A stretch of 12,328 nucleotides of DNA from Baffinella frigidus (Eukaryota > Cryptophyceae > Cryptomonadales > Baffinellaceae), in NCBI GenBank assembly GCA_026770585.1, contig MU646364.1:125992-138319 (forward strand). The letters run 5' to 3'. Within the stretch, counting starts at the first letter, position 1, and every line of letters starts with the position of its first letter. This document shows positions 1 through 8,400 of the stretch, one piece after another. Below the pieces are notes generated by a model. The model saw nothing but the letters and a program-made list of their open reading frames with translations. It did not search any database and was not told the DNA's origin. Both the position numbers and the translations under genes were made by a program.

Positions 1-171
1 GGGGTTAAGGGTTTGGGGTATGGAGCTTAAGGTTGGGAGTTAGGTTTCGGGGTTTCGGGTTTGGCTTTCAGGGTTTGGAGTTCAGGGTCTAGGTGGGAGT
101 GTGAGTTCCGGGTTGGGAGTTTAGGTTTTGGTATTCAGGATTTGGGGTCTAGAGTTCAGGTGGGGGGGAAC
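1..171 (-). repeat. Degenerate telomere-like repeat in NRT2 intron 5
   Basis: Top strand is a string of diverged GGGTTTAGG-like units (gggtttggggt, ggtttcgggttt, gggagttaggtt), so the sense strand of the gene reads CCCTAAA-like. No coding signal. It continues past the left edge. A related short patch sits at about 245-298 in intron 4. Confidence 0.7.
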
Positions 172-236
172 CGAAGGGGCAGTCGTCGGAGAGGAAGAAG
201 ATGAAGAACCCCGTGAGGAACACCACGCAGGGCGGC
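172..236 (-). CDS. NRT2: NRT2 exon 5 (TM6, ends SDDCPFG)
   Basis: A 65-bp exon after acceptor TCTCAG. It encodes PPCVVFLTGFFIFFLSDDCPF, a membrane helix followed by the acidic DDxPxG motif that ends the N-terminal half of NRT2 proteins. The donor is gttccc at 171-166, phase 1. The remaining exons are off the left edge. Confidence 0.82.
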
Positions 237-2072
237 CTGAGAGAGGGGTTCGGGTTCAGAGTTTGGGGTTTGGGGTCGAGGGTTGAGGGTTGAGGAGAAC
301 CCCTGAGCCCTGTGGTGGTCGGGTGTAGGGGTCGTGAGGATGACGACGAAGGGCGGCACTAGGTTGTGTGTGAGAGAGACAGGGGGGGGGGGATTGTGTG
401 TGAAAGCGAGAGGGTTGTGTGTGTGAGGGAGAGGTGGTTGAGGGTTGTGGGCGTAAAGGAGAGAGTTGTGTGAGAGAGAACGGGTTCAGGGGTTGAATTG
501 TGTGCGAGAGAGAGGGGTGTGTGTGTGCGAGAGTTGGTTCAGGGTTGTGTGAGAGACAGAGGGTGAGATGTGAGAGAGAGAGGGTTGAGGAAAGAGGGTT
601 CCGGGGGTGGGTCGCACCACGCAAGGCACGCGCGCCACGCGGTGTCGTTGTCATAGCCTGAATTCTTGAGGCTTCCGAAGCACAGCGCGATGATCACCAG
701 CGCCGCGCCTCCCCCGAGGTTGCCCCACCTGGAAGGGGGGGGGTGCGCTTCAGGGGATGGTGGGGTCGTAGGGTGTTGGGTGAGGATGGCCCCCACCTGG
801 GTAATGGGGGGGGGGTGGAGGGGCTGAAGTGAAAAGGGGAATGGGGGGTGAGGTTGTGTGTGTTTGTGAGAGTGATTGTGTGTACGAGTGAGAGAGAGAG
901 AGAGAGAGAGTGCGTGTGTGTGTTTGAGTGAGTGTGTGAGAGAGTGTGTTTATTGGGAGTTTGTGTGTGTGAGAGAGAGAAAGAGAGTTTAAGAAGGAAT
1001 CTCGAGGTGGTTGCCCTCACGGCTGGAAGGGTTCTCAAGGTGGTTACCCGGCAGTGGTAGCGTTGGCGAGACCGACGACGTTCGAGTGGAACATCAGCGT
1101 CGTCCAGAGCTGCGTCAGCACGAACGACCCTGGTTGCGGGAGTAGCGGTGAGGGATGCGCATTTGCACAGTCTGGCTGCTGCAGGAGTGGGACGGGAAGG
1201 GGGGAAGGGGAGAGAGGGAGAGAGGGAGAGAGGGAGAGAGGGAGAGAGGGAGAGAGGGAGAGAGGGAGGTTCAGGCGGGGTTACCTCCGATGAGGCCGAT
1301 GAGCGCGCGCACGACGAGAAGCCCGGCAAAGTCCTGCACGAAGCACGCGCACCAGCCCGGGATGCTGAGCACGAGAAGCATGACCGTGTAGGTGAGACGC
1401 ACGCCGAGCGCGTCGGCGACGGGGCCGCAGATGATGCGGACGATGATGGTGAAGGCGACCGACACGATGGTAGTGGTGGACGCATCGTCGGCGGAGAGGC
1501 CGATGCCGCCGCAGCCCATGCCGATGCCGTCGTTGAAGGGCGAGCAGACCTTGCAGGTCTTGTCCTTCGCCATCTTGTCGCCCATCTTGTCCGGGAACGT
1601 GATGAAGCACTTCGTGCAGACTTCCCCCATGGGATCCGCGCACTTGGGCTTCCGCAGCGTCGCCATGAGGGGGGGGATGTCGAACCACATGAAGAAGCAC
1701 ATGAAGAACGCGAAGGCCGAGAGCCTGGGTTGCACGCAGGTGGTCAGCCGAGCTGGACCTCAACTCTCTCCGGACGCCAGGATGAGGAGCCGGCGTGGCC
1801 GTGCTCGCAGTGCAGGGAACTTGACGCCCTGGGCGTGGAGCGCAGCGCAGTTCCAATCACACCCAGCACTACAGAAGCAAAGATACAAAGGAAGAGGAAG
1901 GAGGGGAATCACCAGAAAGCGCGCATGTGCGGGCGCTGGATCGAGCAGAGGTTGATGGATGTCTTGCGGCCATTGACATACCCATCCTTCTCCCAGTCAG
2001 CCTCAGACCAGATCATCTTGGTCTGCGTGTCGTGAAAACGCTGGGTTGAGCTTGATGATCCAGAGTTCCGAA
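172..2072 (-). CDS. NRT2: NRT2-type nitrate transporter (NNP family, MFS), 5' half, five exons
   Basis: High-affinity nitrate (or nitrite) proton symporter of the plasma membrane; it feeds nitrate assimilation. Exons in transcript order are 2072/2016-1913, 1724-1285, 1129-1048, 728-618 and 236-172. All introns are GT-AG and the phases agree (2, 1, 2, 2), giving about 267 codons from the ATG at 2016. Seen: RPHMRAFW before TM1 (family signature RPHMRAF at residues 28-34), the MFS loop motif GPVADALGVR after TM2, and the NNP signature AGWGNLGGG (residues 208-216), which is created by splicing exon 3 to exon 4. The last exon ends SDDCPFG, matching the region after TM6. NRT2 proteins are about 500-550 residues with 12 helices, so the C-terminal half lies off the left edge. 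Odd: a loop of about 35-45 residues with the pattern CX7CX2CX17CX2C follows TM1, where plant NRT2 has a short loop. Family assignment is very secure; nitrate versus nitrite is not separable here. Confidence 0.88.
360..600. repeat. GT/GA-rich low-complexity tract in NRT2 intron 4
   Basis: Irregular mixture of GTGTG and GAGAG blocks with interspersed gggttg, on the top strand. The sense strand is a C/T/A tract of CTCTC and CACAC. It fills most of the 381-bp intron between exons 4 and 5. Confidence 0.7.
618..728 (-). CDS. NRT2: NRT2 exon 4 (NNP signature WGNLGGG)
   Basis: A 111-bp exon after the acceptor CTTCCAG. It begins G-TGG-GGC-AAC and completes the NNP signature AGWGNLGGG. It goes on through a hydrophobic segment (ALVIIALCF) to TAWRACLAW, which matches the AWRxxFF(V)P region of NRT2. 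The chosen donor, gtgcga at 617-612, leaves two bases that make Trp with the next exon. Reading on instead gives a Pro-rich low-complexity tail, so the exon end here is an inference from phase and family fit. Confidence 0.85.
840..990. repeat. GT/GA microsatellite in NRT2 intron 3
   Basis: Runs of (GA)n at about 891-910, (GT)n at about 910-922, and (GTGTGAGAGA) combinations to about 987. Same composition as the tract in intron 4, which suggests a shared origin or shared slippage dynamics. No coding signal. Confidence 0.75.
1048..1129 (-). CDS. NRT2: NRT2 exon 3 (FVLTQLW...GLANA)
   Basis: An 82-bp exon. The acceptor is CAACCAG, the donor gtaacc. It encodes SFVLTQLWTTLMF and NVVGLANATTAG, matching the family stretch FVxxQxW...FN...VGLxN(G/A)TxAG. 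Phase 1 in and phase 2 out match its neighbours. A 23-bp near copy of the donor side lies 34 bp inside the following intron (993-1015 versus 1027-1049). Confidence 0.88.
1203..1269. repeat. (GGGAGA)n microsatellite in NRT2 intron 2
   Basis: About eleven near-perfect GGGAGA hexamers on the top strand. On the sense strand this is a (TCTCCC)n pyrimidine tract inside a 155-bp intron, ending about 70 bp before the acceptor of exon 3. Confidence 0.85.
1285..1724 (-). CDS. NRT2: NRT2 exon 2 (TM1, Cys-rich loop, TM2-TM4 region)
   Basis: Longest coding exon, 440 bp. The acceptor is CAACCCAG and the donor gtaacc. It encodes the TM1 segment LSAFAFFMCFFMWFDIPPLM (residues 36-55) and then a hydrophilic insert with cysteines at about residues 63, 71, 74, 92, 95 and 106. 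TM2 (TTTIVSVAFTIIVRIICG) follows, then the MFS motif PVADALGVR, and hydrophobic segments ending RALIGLIGG. GC is high at third positions. The insert is the main departure from Arabidopsis or Chlamydomonas NRT2, where the TM1-TM2 loop carries none of these cysteines. Confidence 0.88.
1913..2072 (-). CDS. NRT2: NRT2 exon 1 (N-terminal tail to RPHMRAF)
   Basis: Encodes the cytosolic N-terminus, ending QRPHMRAF plus two bases of a Trp codon, then donor gtgatt. The in-frame ATG at 2016 gives MIWSEADWEKDGYVNGRK and on to RPHMRAF. The frame stays open further upstream to 2072, where a pyrimidine-rich tract (repeated CTTC on the sense strand) ends in CAG. That looks like a splice acceptor, so 2072 may be the exon edge, with either a 5' UTR segment or up to 18 more codons before the Met. 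The true start is undecided. Confidence 0.75.
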
Positions 2073-2639
2073 CTGCGACGATAAAGGAAGGAAGGAAGGT
2101 TGTCTTTTTCGGCTCATTCCGAGAAGTCGCGTGTTGGGGTCGTGTTGGGCCACTTTTTGTGCAGAGAGTTTGTGTGGTAAACACGTTCGACTGGTTTCTT
2201 GTAAGGAAGAACCGCAGGTGACCCCCTTAAAGGCCATATTTCCTTGCATGATGATTGACGAAGTTCCTTACGACTGTTGATATCAACCGAGATCAAAAAA
2301 ATCGTCCAAGGTCATGCATGAGATCCCCCGCCAAAAAATGGATTTTGACGCCAATCTCGTGGCTTTTACATTTTGATTGACCAGTATCGCACGCAGATGA
2401 CCCCCTTGTCCTGCATGGTTCCGCACCGAGGTGACTGTTTGTTCCTAAATGTTCGTGATGGAATCATCAGGACAAATGTTCGTCAACATTTTTCAATAAA
2501 AAATTGCGGTACTGGTCAAAACCCGCATTGCACCAAAACACCAAAACACCAACACCAAAGGACCAAGGGCGTTCATCTGCCTCTCAAAACCCTGAACCCC
2601 AGGAGCGGTGAGCTCGCCGAGCGTCAATTTAAAACCCAT
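2073..2639. other. Divergent 5' region upstream of NRT2, no gene recognised
   Basis: AT-richer than the exons. It probably carries the NRT2 promoter, 5' UTR and perhaps an upstream non-coding exon ending at the acceptor near 2073. Short frames exist (2373-2663 plus) but lack splice or family support. A 15-base string, TGCGGTACTGGTCAA, at 2505-2519 recurs at 5346-5360 upstream of the other gene. I see no TATA box I would defend. Confidence 0.4.
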
Positions 2640-3622
2640 CTCAACCCTAACCCCAAACACTAAATCCCAAACTCCTAAATTGACACCCTTTGAACCCTGA
2701 ATCCTGAACCCTAAACACTGAACCCTTAACCCTCAACCGAAACTCTGAACCCTCACACCTCAACGCTAAACCGCAACCCCTAACCCCTGTCCCCTGTACC
2801 CTGAACCGTGAACCCTGAACCGTGAACCCCAAACTCTAAAACCTGAACCCTCAACCCCCAACTCTCAACCGTAAACCGTAAACCGTAAACCCCAAACCAT
2901 TACCACCTAAACCCCAAACCCTCAACCCTACTGTAAACCCTGAATACTAAACCCTAAACCCTAAACCCTAAACCCTAAACCCTAACCCTAAACCCTAAAC
3001 CCTAAACTCTAAACCCTACACCCTACATCCTAAACTACAACCATAAACCTTAAACCCTAAATCTCAAACCCTAAACCGTTAACCACAAACCATAAACCCT
3101 AAACCATGAACCATAACCATAAACCCTAAACCCTCAACCCTCAAACCTAAACCCTAAACCCTGAACCCTCAAACCTAAACCCTGACCAATCCTAAACCCT
3201 CGACCCTTATTCCTAACTCCTAAACCCTAAACACTGAACCCTCAACTCTGAACCCCAAACTCTCAACCCTCAACTCCAACCCCCAAACTGAACCTCAAGT
3301 CCTCAACCTTGAACTCTGAACCTCAAGTCCTCAACCCTGAACCCGAAACCCAAACCAAAAAAAAACCTCAACCATGAACCCTGATATGCCTGCTAGGGAA
3401 AGTATTCCCCAGACTGACCTTAAACCATAACCCCAATCCTCAAAACTCCAAACCTTAATCCCTGAACCCAAACCCTCAAAACTCCAAACCGCAAACCCCA
3501 CCCCCAAACTTCAAACCCCAAACCCCAAACCCCACACCCCAAACCCCAACCCTAGACCCTAAACCCTAAACCCGAAATCCTTTATCCTTAACCCCAAACC
3601 CTAAACCCTAAACCCTAAAAAG
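2640..3622. repeat. Degenerate CCCTAAA-type telomere-like array (C-rich top strand)
   Basis: About 1 kb of diverged units (aaccctaaa, aaccctgaa, aaccctcaa, aaccccaaa). A nearly perfect CCCTAAA run lies at about 2948-3006. The variant units and interruptions (for example the unique patch near 3388-3418) argue for an old interstitial array, not a living chromosome end. No coding signal. Confidence 0.85.
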
Positions 3623-3824
3623 GGTCAACGGCCAGGCCATGATGGCGATGCATCCGCCATCGTTCCCTACGTGCACCCCTAAACCCTGAACCCCCGAAAC
3701 CCCTAAACCTAAACATCAACCACTCAACCCATATCACTACCAACTCACTACCAACTAAAACCTGAGTCCTAAACCCGAACACCCTTAACTATAAACCCCA
3801 AAACCGTAACCCCGACCTCAGGTA
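3623..3824. other. Non-repeat island and degenerate array remnant
   Basis: Positions 3620-3678 are a unique GC-richer patch containing the near-palindrome GATGGCGATGCATCCGCCAT (about 3642-3661). After it, strongly diverged array units resume to about 3820. Similar non-repeat patches inside the array at 7814-7856 are real exons, but I found no family motif or splice partner for this one. Confidence 0.4.
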
Positions 3825-4195
3825 CGGGTATGGTATGCCGATGTAGGAGGTGGAGTCAGAATCCATCTGGAAAATGCTCGTATGAGCGGCCGACAAGGGG
3901 TACAGTAGTGGCACAATGCGTAGCATGTGTGGCGCTGACGCTGGTTGTTTGGCAATATATTATCGATGTCTCTATGGTATGCAGATGGGTGCGCCGATGG
4001 AGGTGCAGCAGCCGGGGATGTAAAGTGTGTGGTATATTGTCAAAGGAAAACGATGTAGTCTGTATAATGTCCACCCCAGGCCATCACCCAGAATTTCAGA
4101 TACAAATCTTGTTTTAAATTTGTAACCGGATCAGAAATTCGGAGCAACAAATCGCACGTCTCACGTGGGGCCGCACACTTATTTAGTACCACGAA
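3825..4195. other. Unique core between two outward-facing telomere-like arrays
   Basis: About 370 bp of non-repetitive DNA, mixed composition. It contains an internal direct repeat: TATGGTATGC(C/A)GATG at 3830-3844 and again at about 3974-3988, each followed by a GGAGGTG motif. The open frame 3830-4117 has no recognisable domain, splice context or codon preference, so I do not call it a gene. Confidence 0.45.
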
Positions 4196-4199
4196 ATGA

Positions 4200-4982
4200 A
4201 ACGCTCAGGGTTCAGAGTTTAAGGTTGAGAGTTTAGGGTTCAGAGTTTAAGGTTGAGAGTTTGGAGTCTAGGGTTGAGGTTTTATGTTTTGGTGTTAAAG
4301 GTTTTGAATTTGGAGTTTGGGGTCGAAGGTTTAAAGTTTAGTTTGCAAAGTTCAGGGGTTTATGGTTTAACCTCTTTAAAAAAATGTTTGTTTTTGGTTC
4401 ATGATTTATGGCGTATGGCGTATGGCGTATAGCTTATGGTTTACGGTTTATGGTTATGTCTTACGGTTTGTTGTTTTGGGTTCAGGGCGTTGTTTTGGGT
4501 TCAGGGCTTAGTGCTTAGGGATTAGGCATCAGAGTTTGGGGTTTAGGGTTTGGGGTTTAGGGTTTAGGGTTCAGGGTTTAGGGTCTAGGGTTTAGGGTTT
4601 AGGGTTTAGGGTTTAGGGTTTAGGGTTTAGGGTTTAGGGTTGAGGGTTGAGGCCTGAGGCTTGCAGCTTGAGGCTTGAAGGTTCAGGGTTGAGGTTTTAT
4701 GGTGTAGTGTTTAGGGTTTAGGGTTTAGGGTGTATGGTGTATCGTGTTTGGTTTATGGTTTATGGATTATGGATTATGGTTGATGGTTGTTGGTTTATGG
4801 TTTATGATTTATGGTTTATGATTTATGGTTTATGTTGGTTTATGGTTTATGGGTAATTATTGATGGGTTAGGTTTTAGGGTTTAGGGTCCAGGATTTGGG
4901 ATTTAGGGTTTAGGGTTTAGGGTTCAGGGTTTAAGGTTCAGGGTTTTGGGTTTGGGGTTCAGAGTTTAGGGTTTAGAGTTTA
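4200..4982. repeat. Degenerate TTTAGGG-type telomere-like array (G-rich top strand)
   Basis: Opposite orientation to the array at 2640-3622. About eight nearly perfect GGGTTTA units lie at about 4571-4638. Other sub-blocks drift to GGTTTATG (4738-4855) and to GGCGTAT (about 4408-4430), showing local amplification of mutant units. No coding signal. Confidence 0.85.
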
Positions 4983-5437
4983 GACGATTATTTGATCTGG
5001 CCGTCGGTGAGGTCACCGCACCTGGGTTCCAACCCAGGTCCTTAACCCTAAAGAGTCAAGGGCGGCAGATGCACGTCCCAGCCAGTTTCATCGTGCATGC
5101 CCCCCGCAAACCCACCACTCTCCCCATCTGTGTTTGGAGCAATCGGAGCAATTGGATTTTTATTGAAGTGTATGACAGTTACACGACAGAAGCTGCCTGA
5201 GAGGGGATGTGCCATGCAAGGCACCGGTCCTTTAGTCCTTTAGGTCCTTTCTAAAGGACCGAAAGGCACTTAACACTTCTTGACACTTATTAAGGTCCTT
5301 TAGGTCCTTTATGTGAGGTGCTTTGGCGTATGGAGCGTATGGCGGTGCGGTACTGGTCAATTCCACCTTAAAAAAAACCAAGCTTTTGGCGCGGGATCTC
5401 GAGCAGAGGTTTTTCAGTTCGGTTCACCCCAAACGCA
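4983..5437 (+). promoter_or_regulatory. 5' region of the SAP/J-domain gene with small hairpins
   Basis: Unique sequence upstream of the proposed start. It has a perfect 9-bp-arm hairpin, ACCTGGGTT-CC-AACCCAGGT, at 5020-5039. A cluster of GGTCCTTT units at 5226-5319 includes the hairpin GGTCCTTT-ct-AAAGGACC at 5243-5260. The promoter presumably lies here (inference from position). No TATA-like element is obvious. Confidence 0.4.
5226..5319. repeat. Clustered GGTCCTTTA repeats with hairpin
   Basis: GGTCCTTT or AGTCCTTT appears five times (near 5226, 5234, 5243, 5303 and 5312) and once inverted as AAAGGACC at 5253-5260. The inverted copy forms an 8-bp stem with a 2-base loop. Such clustering about 120-210 bp upstream of a start could be a protein-binding array or only a local tandem expansion. 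Confidence 0.55.
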
Positions 5438-5455
5438 ATGGAGAAGGCCGTGCAG
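5438..5455 (+). CDS. SAP/J gene exon 1 (proposed start, MEKAVQ)
   Basis: ATG GAG AAG GCC GTG CAG followed by donor gtgatt, phase 0. It reads straight into DGSINKKKGKELKEFL of the next exon, like the helix before a SAP core. The frame stays open upstream to a TAA at about 5370 (for example FSVRFTPNAMEKAVQ), so an earlier start or a preceding exon is possible. This Met is the simplest choice. Confidence 0.55.
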
Positions 5456-8400
5456 GTGATTACCCGTCAGCCGCACCATGCGCTTGCTTTTCCCTGCCTC
5501 GGCACGGCGTCACGCGTCCGGGTATTTGGGCTGGGATTGAGAAAGGGTCGTGCGCCCCTTCCAAGGAAGAGCACTGGCGGGTTGAGGTTCAGATGAGGGC
5601 GAGTTCCTCTCTCCCCGTCTTTCTCGACGTTTGGGGTTCGGTGCGAGCGTCTGGGGCGACGTTGCGCTCGCGGTTGCTTCTAGCGGGGCGGGCAGCGCAA
5701 GGGCCAAGAGCGGAGGGGTAGTACTCATCACAGACTCCCGATTCCCTTTCAGGATGGCTCGATCAACAAGAAGAAGGGGAAAGAGCTCAAGGAGTTTCTC
5801 AAGGGGAACAAACTCTCCCCAAACGGCACAAACGAACAGCTCGTTCAGGCACTGCCCCAGCCCCAACCCTGCCGAAACTCTCCGCCAGATGAGTGCGACT
5901 GTGCGAGCTCCGCCACGTGAAGGTAGGCGCCGGACCAGGGGTGGCAGGGGTACTGGAGGGGCGACTACCCTCTGAGCGGCATGGCGCCGACTGGAGAGGC
6001 GCCAAAGCGCCCGCGGCCGAGGGTGCGCCCTCGAGAAAAGATTGTGCAGGCTCGCTGGCACTGAAGCTGACTCCCCCCTGAGCAGCGGGTCACGCTGTTC
6101 GTGAAATCGCGCGGGATACTGGTCGAGGGGCAGGATCCCATGTTCCTGAAGGCTGCAGAGCTGCGCAAGGTGACCCGCCCGCAGCCTCTCGTGATGCCTC
6201 TCGTGAGGCCTCTCGTGATCACGCCACGTAATGCCACAAGCTAACGCCAGCGGACCCCTTAGCCTACGGTAGGAACCCCCCCTCCTCCTACGACGTTTTT
6301 TTTTAAAAGTCCCTATTAGTCGTAGGAGAGGGGCTCCTACCGTAGGCAATCCGTAGGCTCTAAGTACCTCGCTGGCGTTAGCTTTTCGTATGACGGAGTG
6401 CTCCGTGGCTGGCAGCGCACAAACATCATGAGGATATCCTCCAGAAAATCCAGCGTATCCGGCATATCCGGCATGCGCAGGGCATATGTGCTGAGACGAT
6501 TCGTTGCGTTAGGTGGCTGTGCAGCGTGCTGATGCGATGCGTACGACCCCCCCCTCGTGCCGAGCCCTCCCGCCAAATTATGCAATTATGCACAGGGAAA
6601 ATATCCGGCACCCAAAAATATCCGACATTCCACAAAAATATCCGGGATATCCCTCAGGGCATATCTGGCATACCCTCCGTGCTGAGGCGATTCGTTGGGT
6701 GGCGTGGCTGTGCAGCAAGCGAGCAAGAAGGGGATCAACCCGATGCTCGAGCCCGACGAATTGCTCAAGGCCCTGGTTGAGTCTGAGCTGGCGAACGGCG
6801 GAGGCGGGGGCGGGGGAGGGGAAGACGGCGACGGAGGGGGGATGGACTCGGGAGAGAGCGAGGGCGTCCAGCTCGCTAAGCAAGGTCTCCTGCGAGCCAG
6901 AGTGCGAGCGAGCGAGCGAGAGAGGGAGAGCGCCAGCGAGAGAGAGAGCGAGCGCAAGAGAGTGCCAGCGAGAGAGAGAGAGAGAGAGAAGAACCACGCA
7001 TGCCCGCATGACAGCAGGGCGCCGCAACCAGGGCGGGGGAGGAGTACCACCGCTCAAGCATGGTGCCTTGTCGAGGCGTGGATTTCCTGTTCCCCGCGCT
7101 TGCTGCCTGACACTCGCACGCCCCCGTCCAGTCTGCCACCACCAACCCTGACGGTGGGACCAAATCGTCGATTTTAACATCTCAGATTTACCCGGGCAGT
7201 AGGATAGACATAGGGTGTGATCCCCAACGTGCGCCCCCCCTAGGATACATAGTACTGGCGCTGGAAAACGACTTAAAACCTTCTAGTGACACAGTCCCGT
7301 GCAGGATGGCCGGAGTGTGTGACCCCCGAATCCTGGAATGAACAGTGTTGGAGCTGGACGATGACTTCAACTCGATCCTCTCGATTCTCGGGACGACCAT
7401 CAATCCCACATCGTCGCCTGCTGCGTTTGCACCTCAACCCTGAACCCTAAACCCTAAACCCCGAACCCTAAACCCTACACCCTGAAACCTAAACCCTCAA
7501 CCCTCAACCCCAATCCCTGAACCCTAAACCCTCAACCCTGAACCCGAAACCCTGAACCCTGAACCCTAAACCCTAAGCCCCAAACCCTTAATCCTGCACC
7601 ATACGCCTTGAACCCCAAACCTTAAACCCTGAACCCTAAACCCTAAACCCTACACCTTAAACCCTGAATCCTAAGACCCTCAACCCTCATCCCTAAACTC
7701 TAAACCCCAAAACCTAAACCCTACACCCTACACCCCAAACCCTAAACCCTAAACCCTAAACCCTATTCCCCAAACCCCAAACCCTGAACCCTAAATCTTA
7801 AACCCTCAACCAGGATGCGCAAGGAGTACCTACTCATTTCGCGGCTCATCCACCCCGTACACCCCAAGCCCTCAACCCTCAACCCCCAAACCTTAAATCC
7901 TGAACCCTGAACCCTCAACCCTGACCGCTGCATCCTCAACGTTCAACCCTCAAACCTCAACTCTTAACCCGAAAGCCTAAATCCTGAACCCTGAACCCTG
8001 CACCCGGAACGCTAAACCCCAAACCCTAAACCCTAAACCCTACACCATACATCCTACACTCTAAACCCCTATAACCCTAAACCACAAACCCTCAACCACA
8101 AACTCTACTCACTTTACCCTCAACCCTCAACCCTCAACCCTCAACCCCCAACCCTCAACCCTCAATCCCAGACTCTAATCCCAAACCCCTAACCCCTAAA
8201 CCCCAAACCCCAAACCCCAAACCCCAAACCCTCAACCGCAACACAGGACAAGATCGGGCGCGAGTTCGGGATGGCAACCAAGGCCTTCCAGGTCTCGCAC
8301 CCCTCAACCACCTTCGCGAAGCACCCGCAGCGCCACGACTGCGAAGCCTCTACACCCAAACCCCTAAACCCTCAACCCTGACGCCGCGCCCAGGGCATCA

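Noticed and set aside
1148-2035. Long plus-strand open frame of 295 codons
   Set aside because: It is antisense to NRT2 exons 1-3 and crosses the (GGGAGA)n repeat and introns. Its product is His/Arg/Glu-rich with no family motif. The minus strand gives clear NRT2 matches.
3830-4117. Plus-strand open frame of 95 codons between the two arrays
   Set aside because: No domain, no codon preference like the real exons, and the region contains an internal direct repeat.
2948-4638. A true chromosome end
   Set aside because: Units are mostly degenerate, both orientations occur, and genes lie on both sides, so these are interstitial repeats.
5006-5040. tRNA-like T-arm (GGGTTCCAACCC, B-box-like)
   Set aside because: The stem is a longer perfect hairpin, the loop does not match a T-loop (position 57 is C), and no acceptor stem or anticodon arm can be placed.
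5510-6349. Minus-strand open frame of 279 codons
   Set aside because: It spans exons 2-3, introns 1-2 and part of a foldback element of the plus-strand gene. It is Arg/Pro/Leu-rich without a domain, as expected from GC-rich antisense.
6578-7180. Overlapping long frames on both strands, rich in Ser/Leu or Arg/Glu
   Set aside because: They are produced by the GAGCGAGA microsatellite staying open in several frames. Only 6716-6884 has splice sites and phase agreement.
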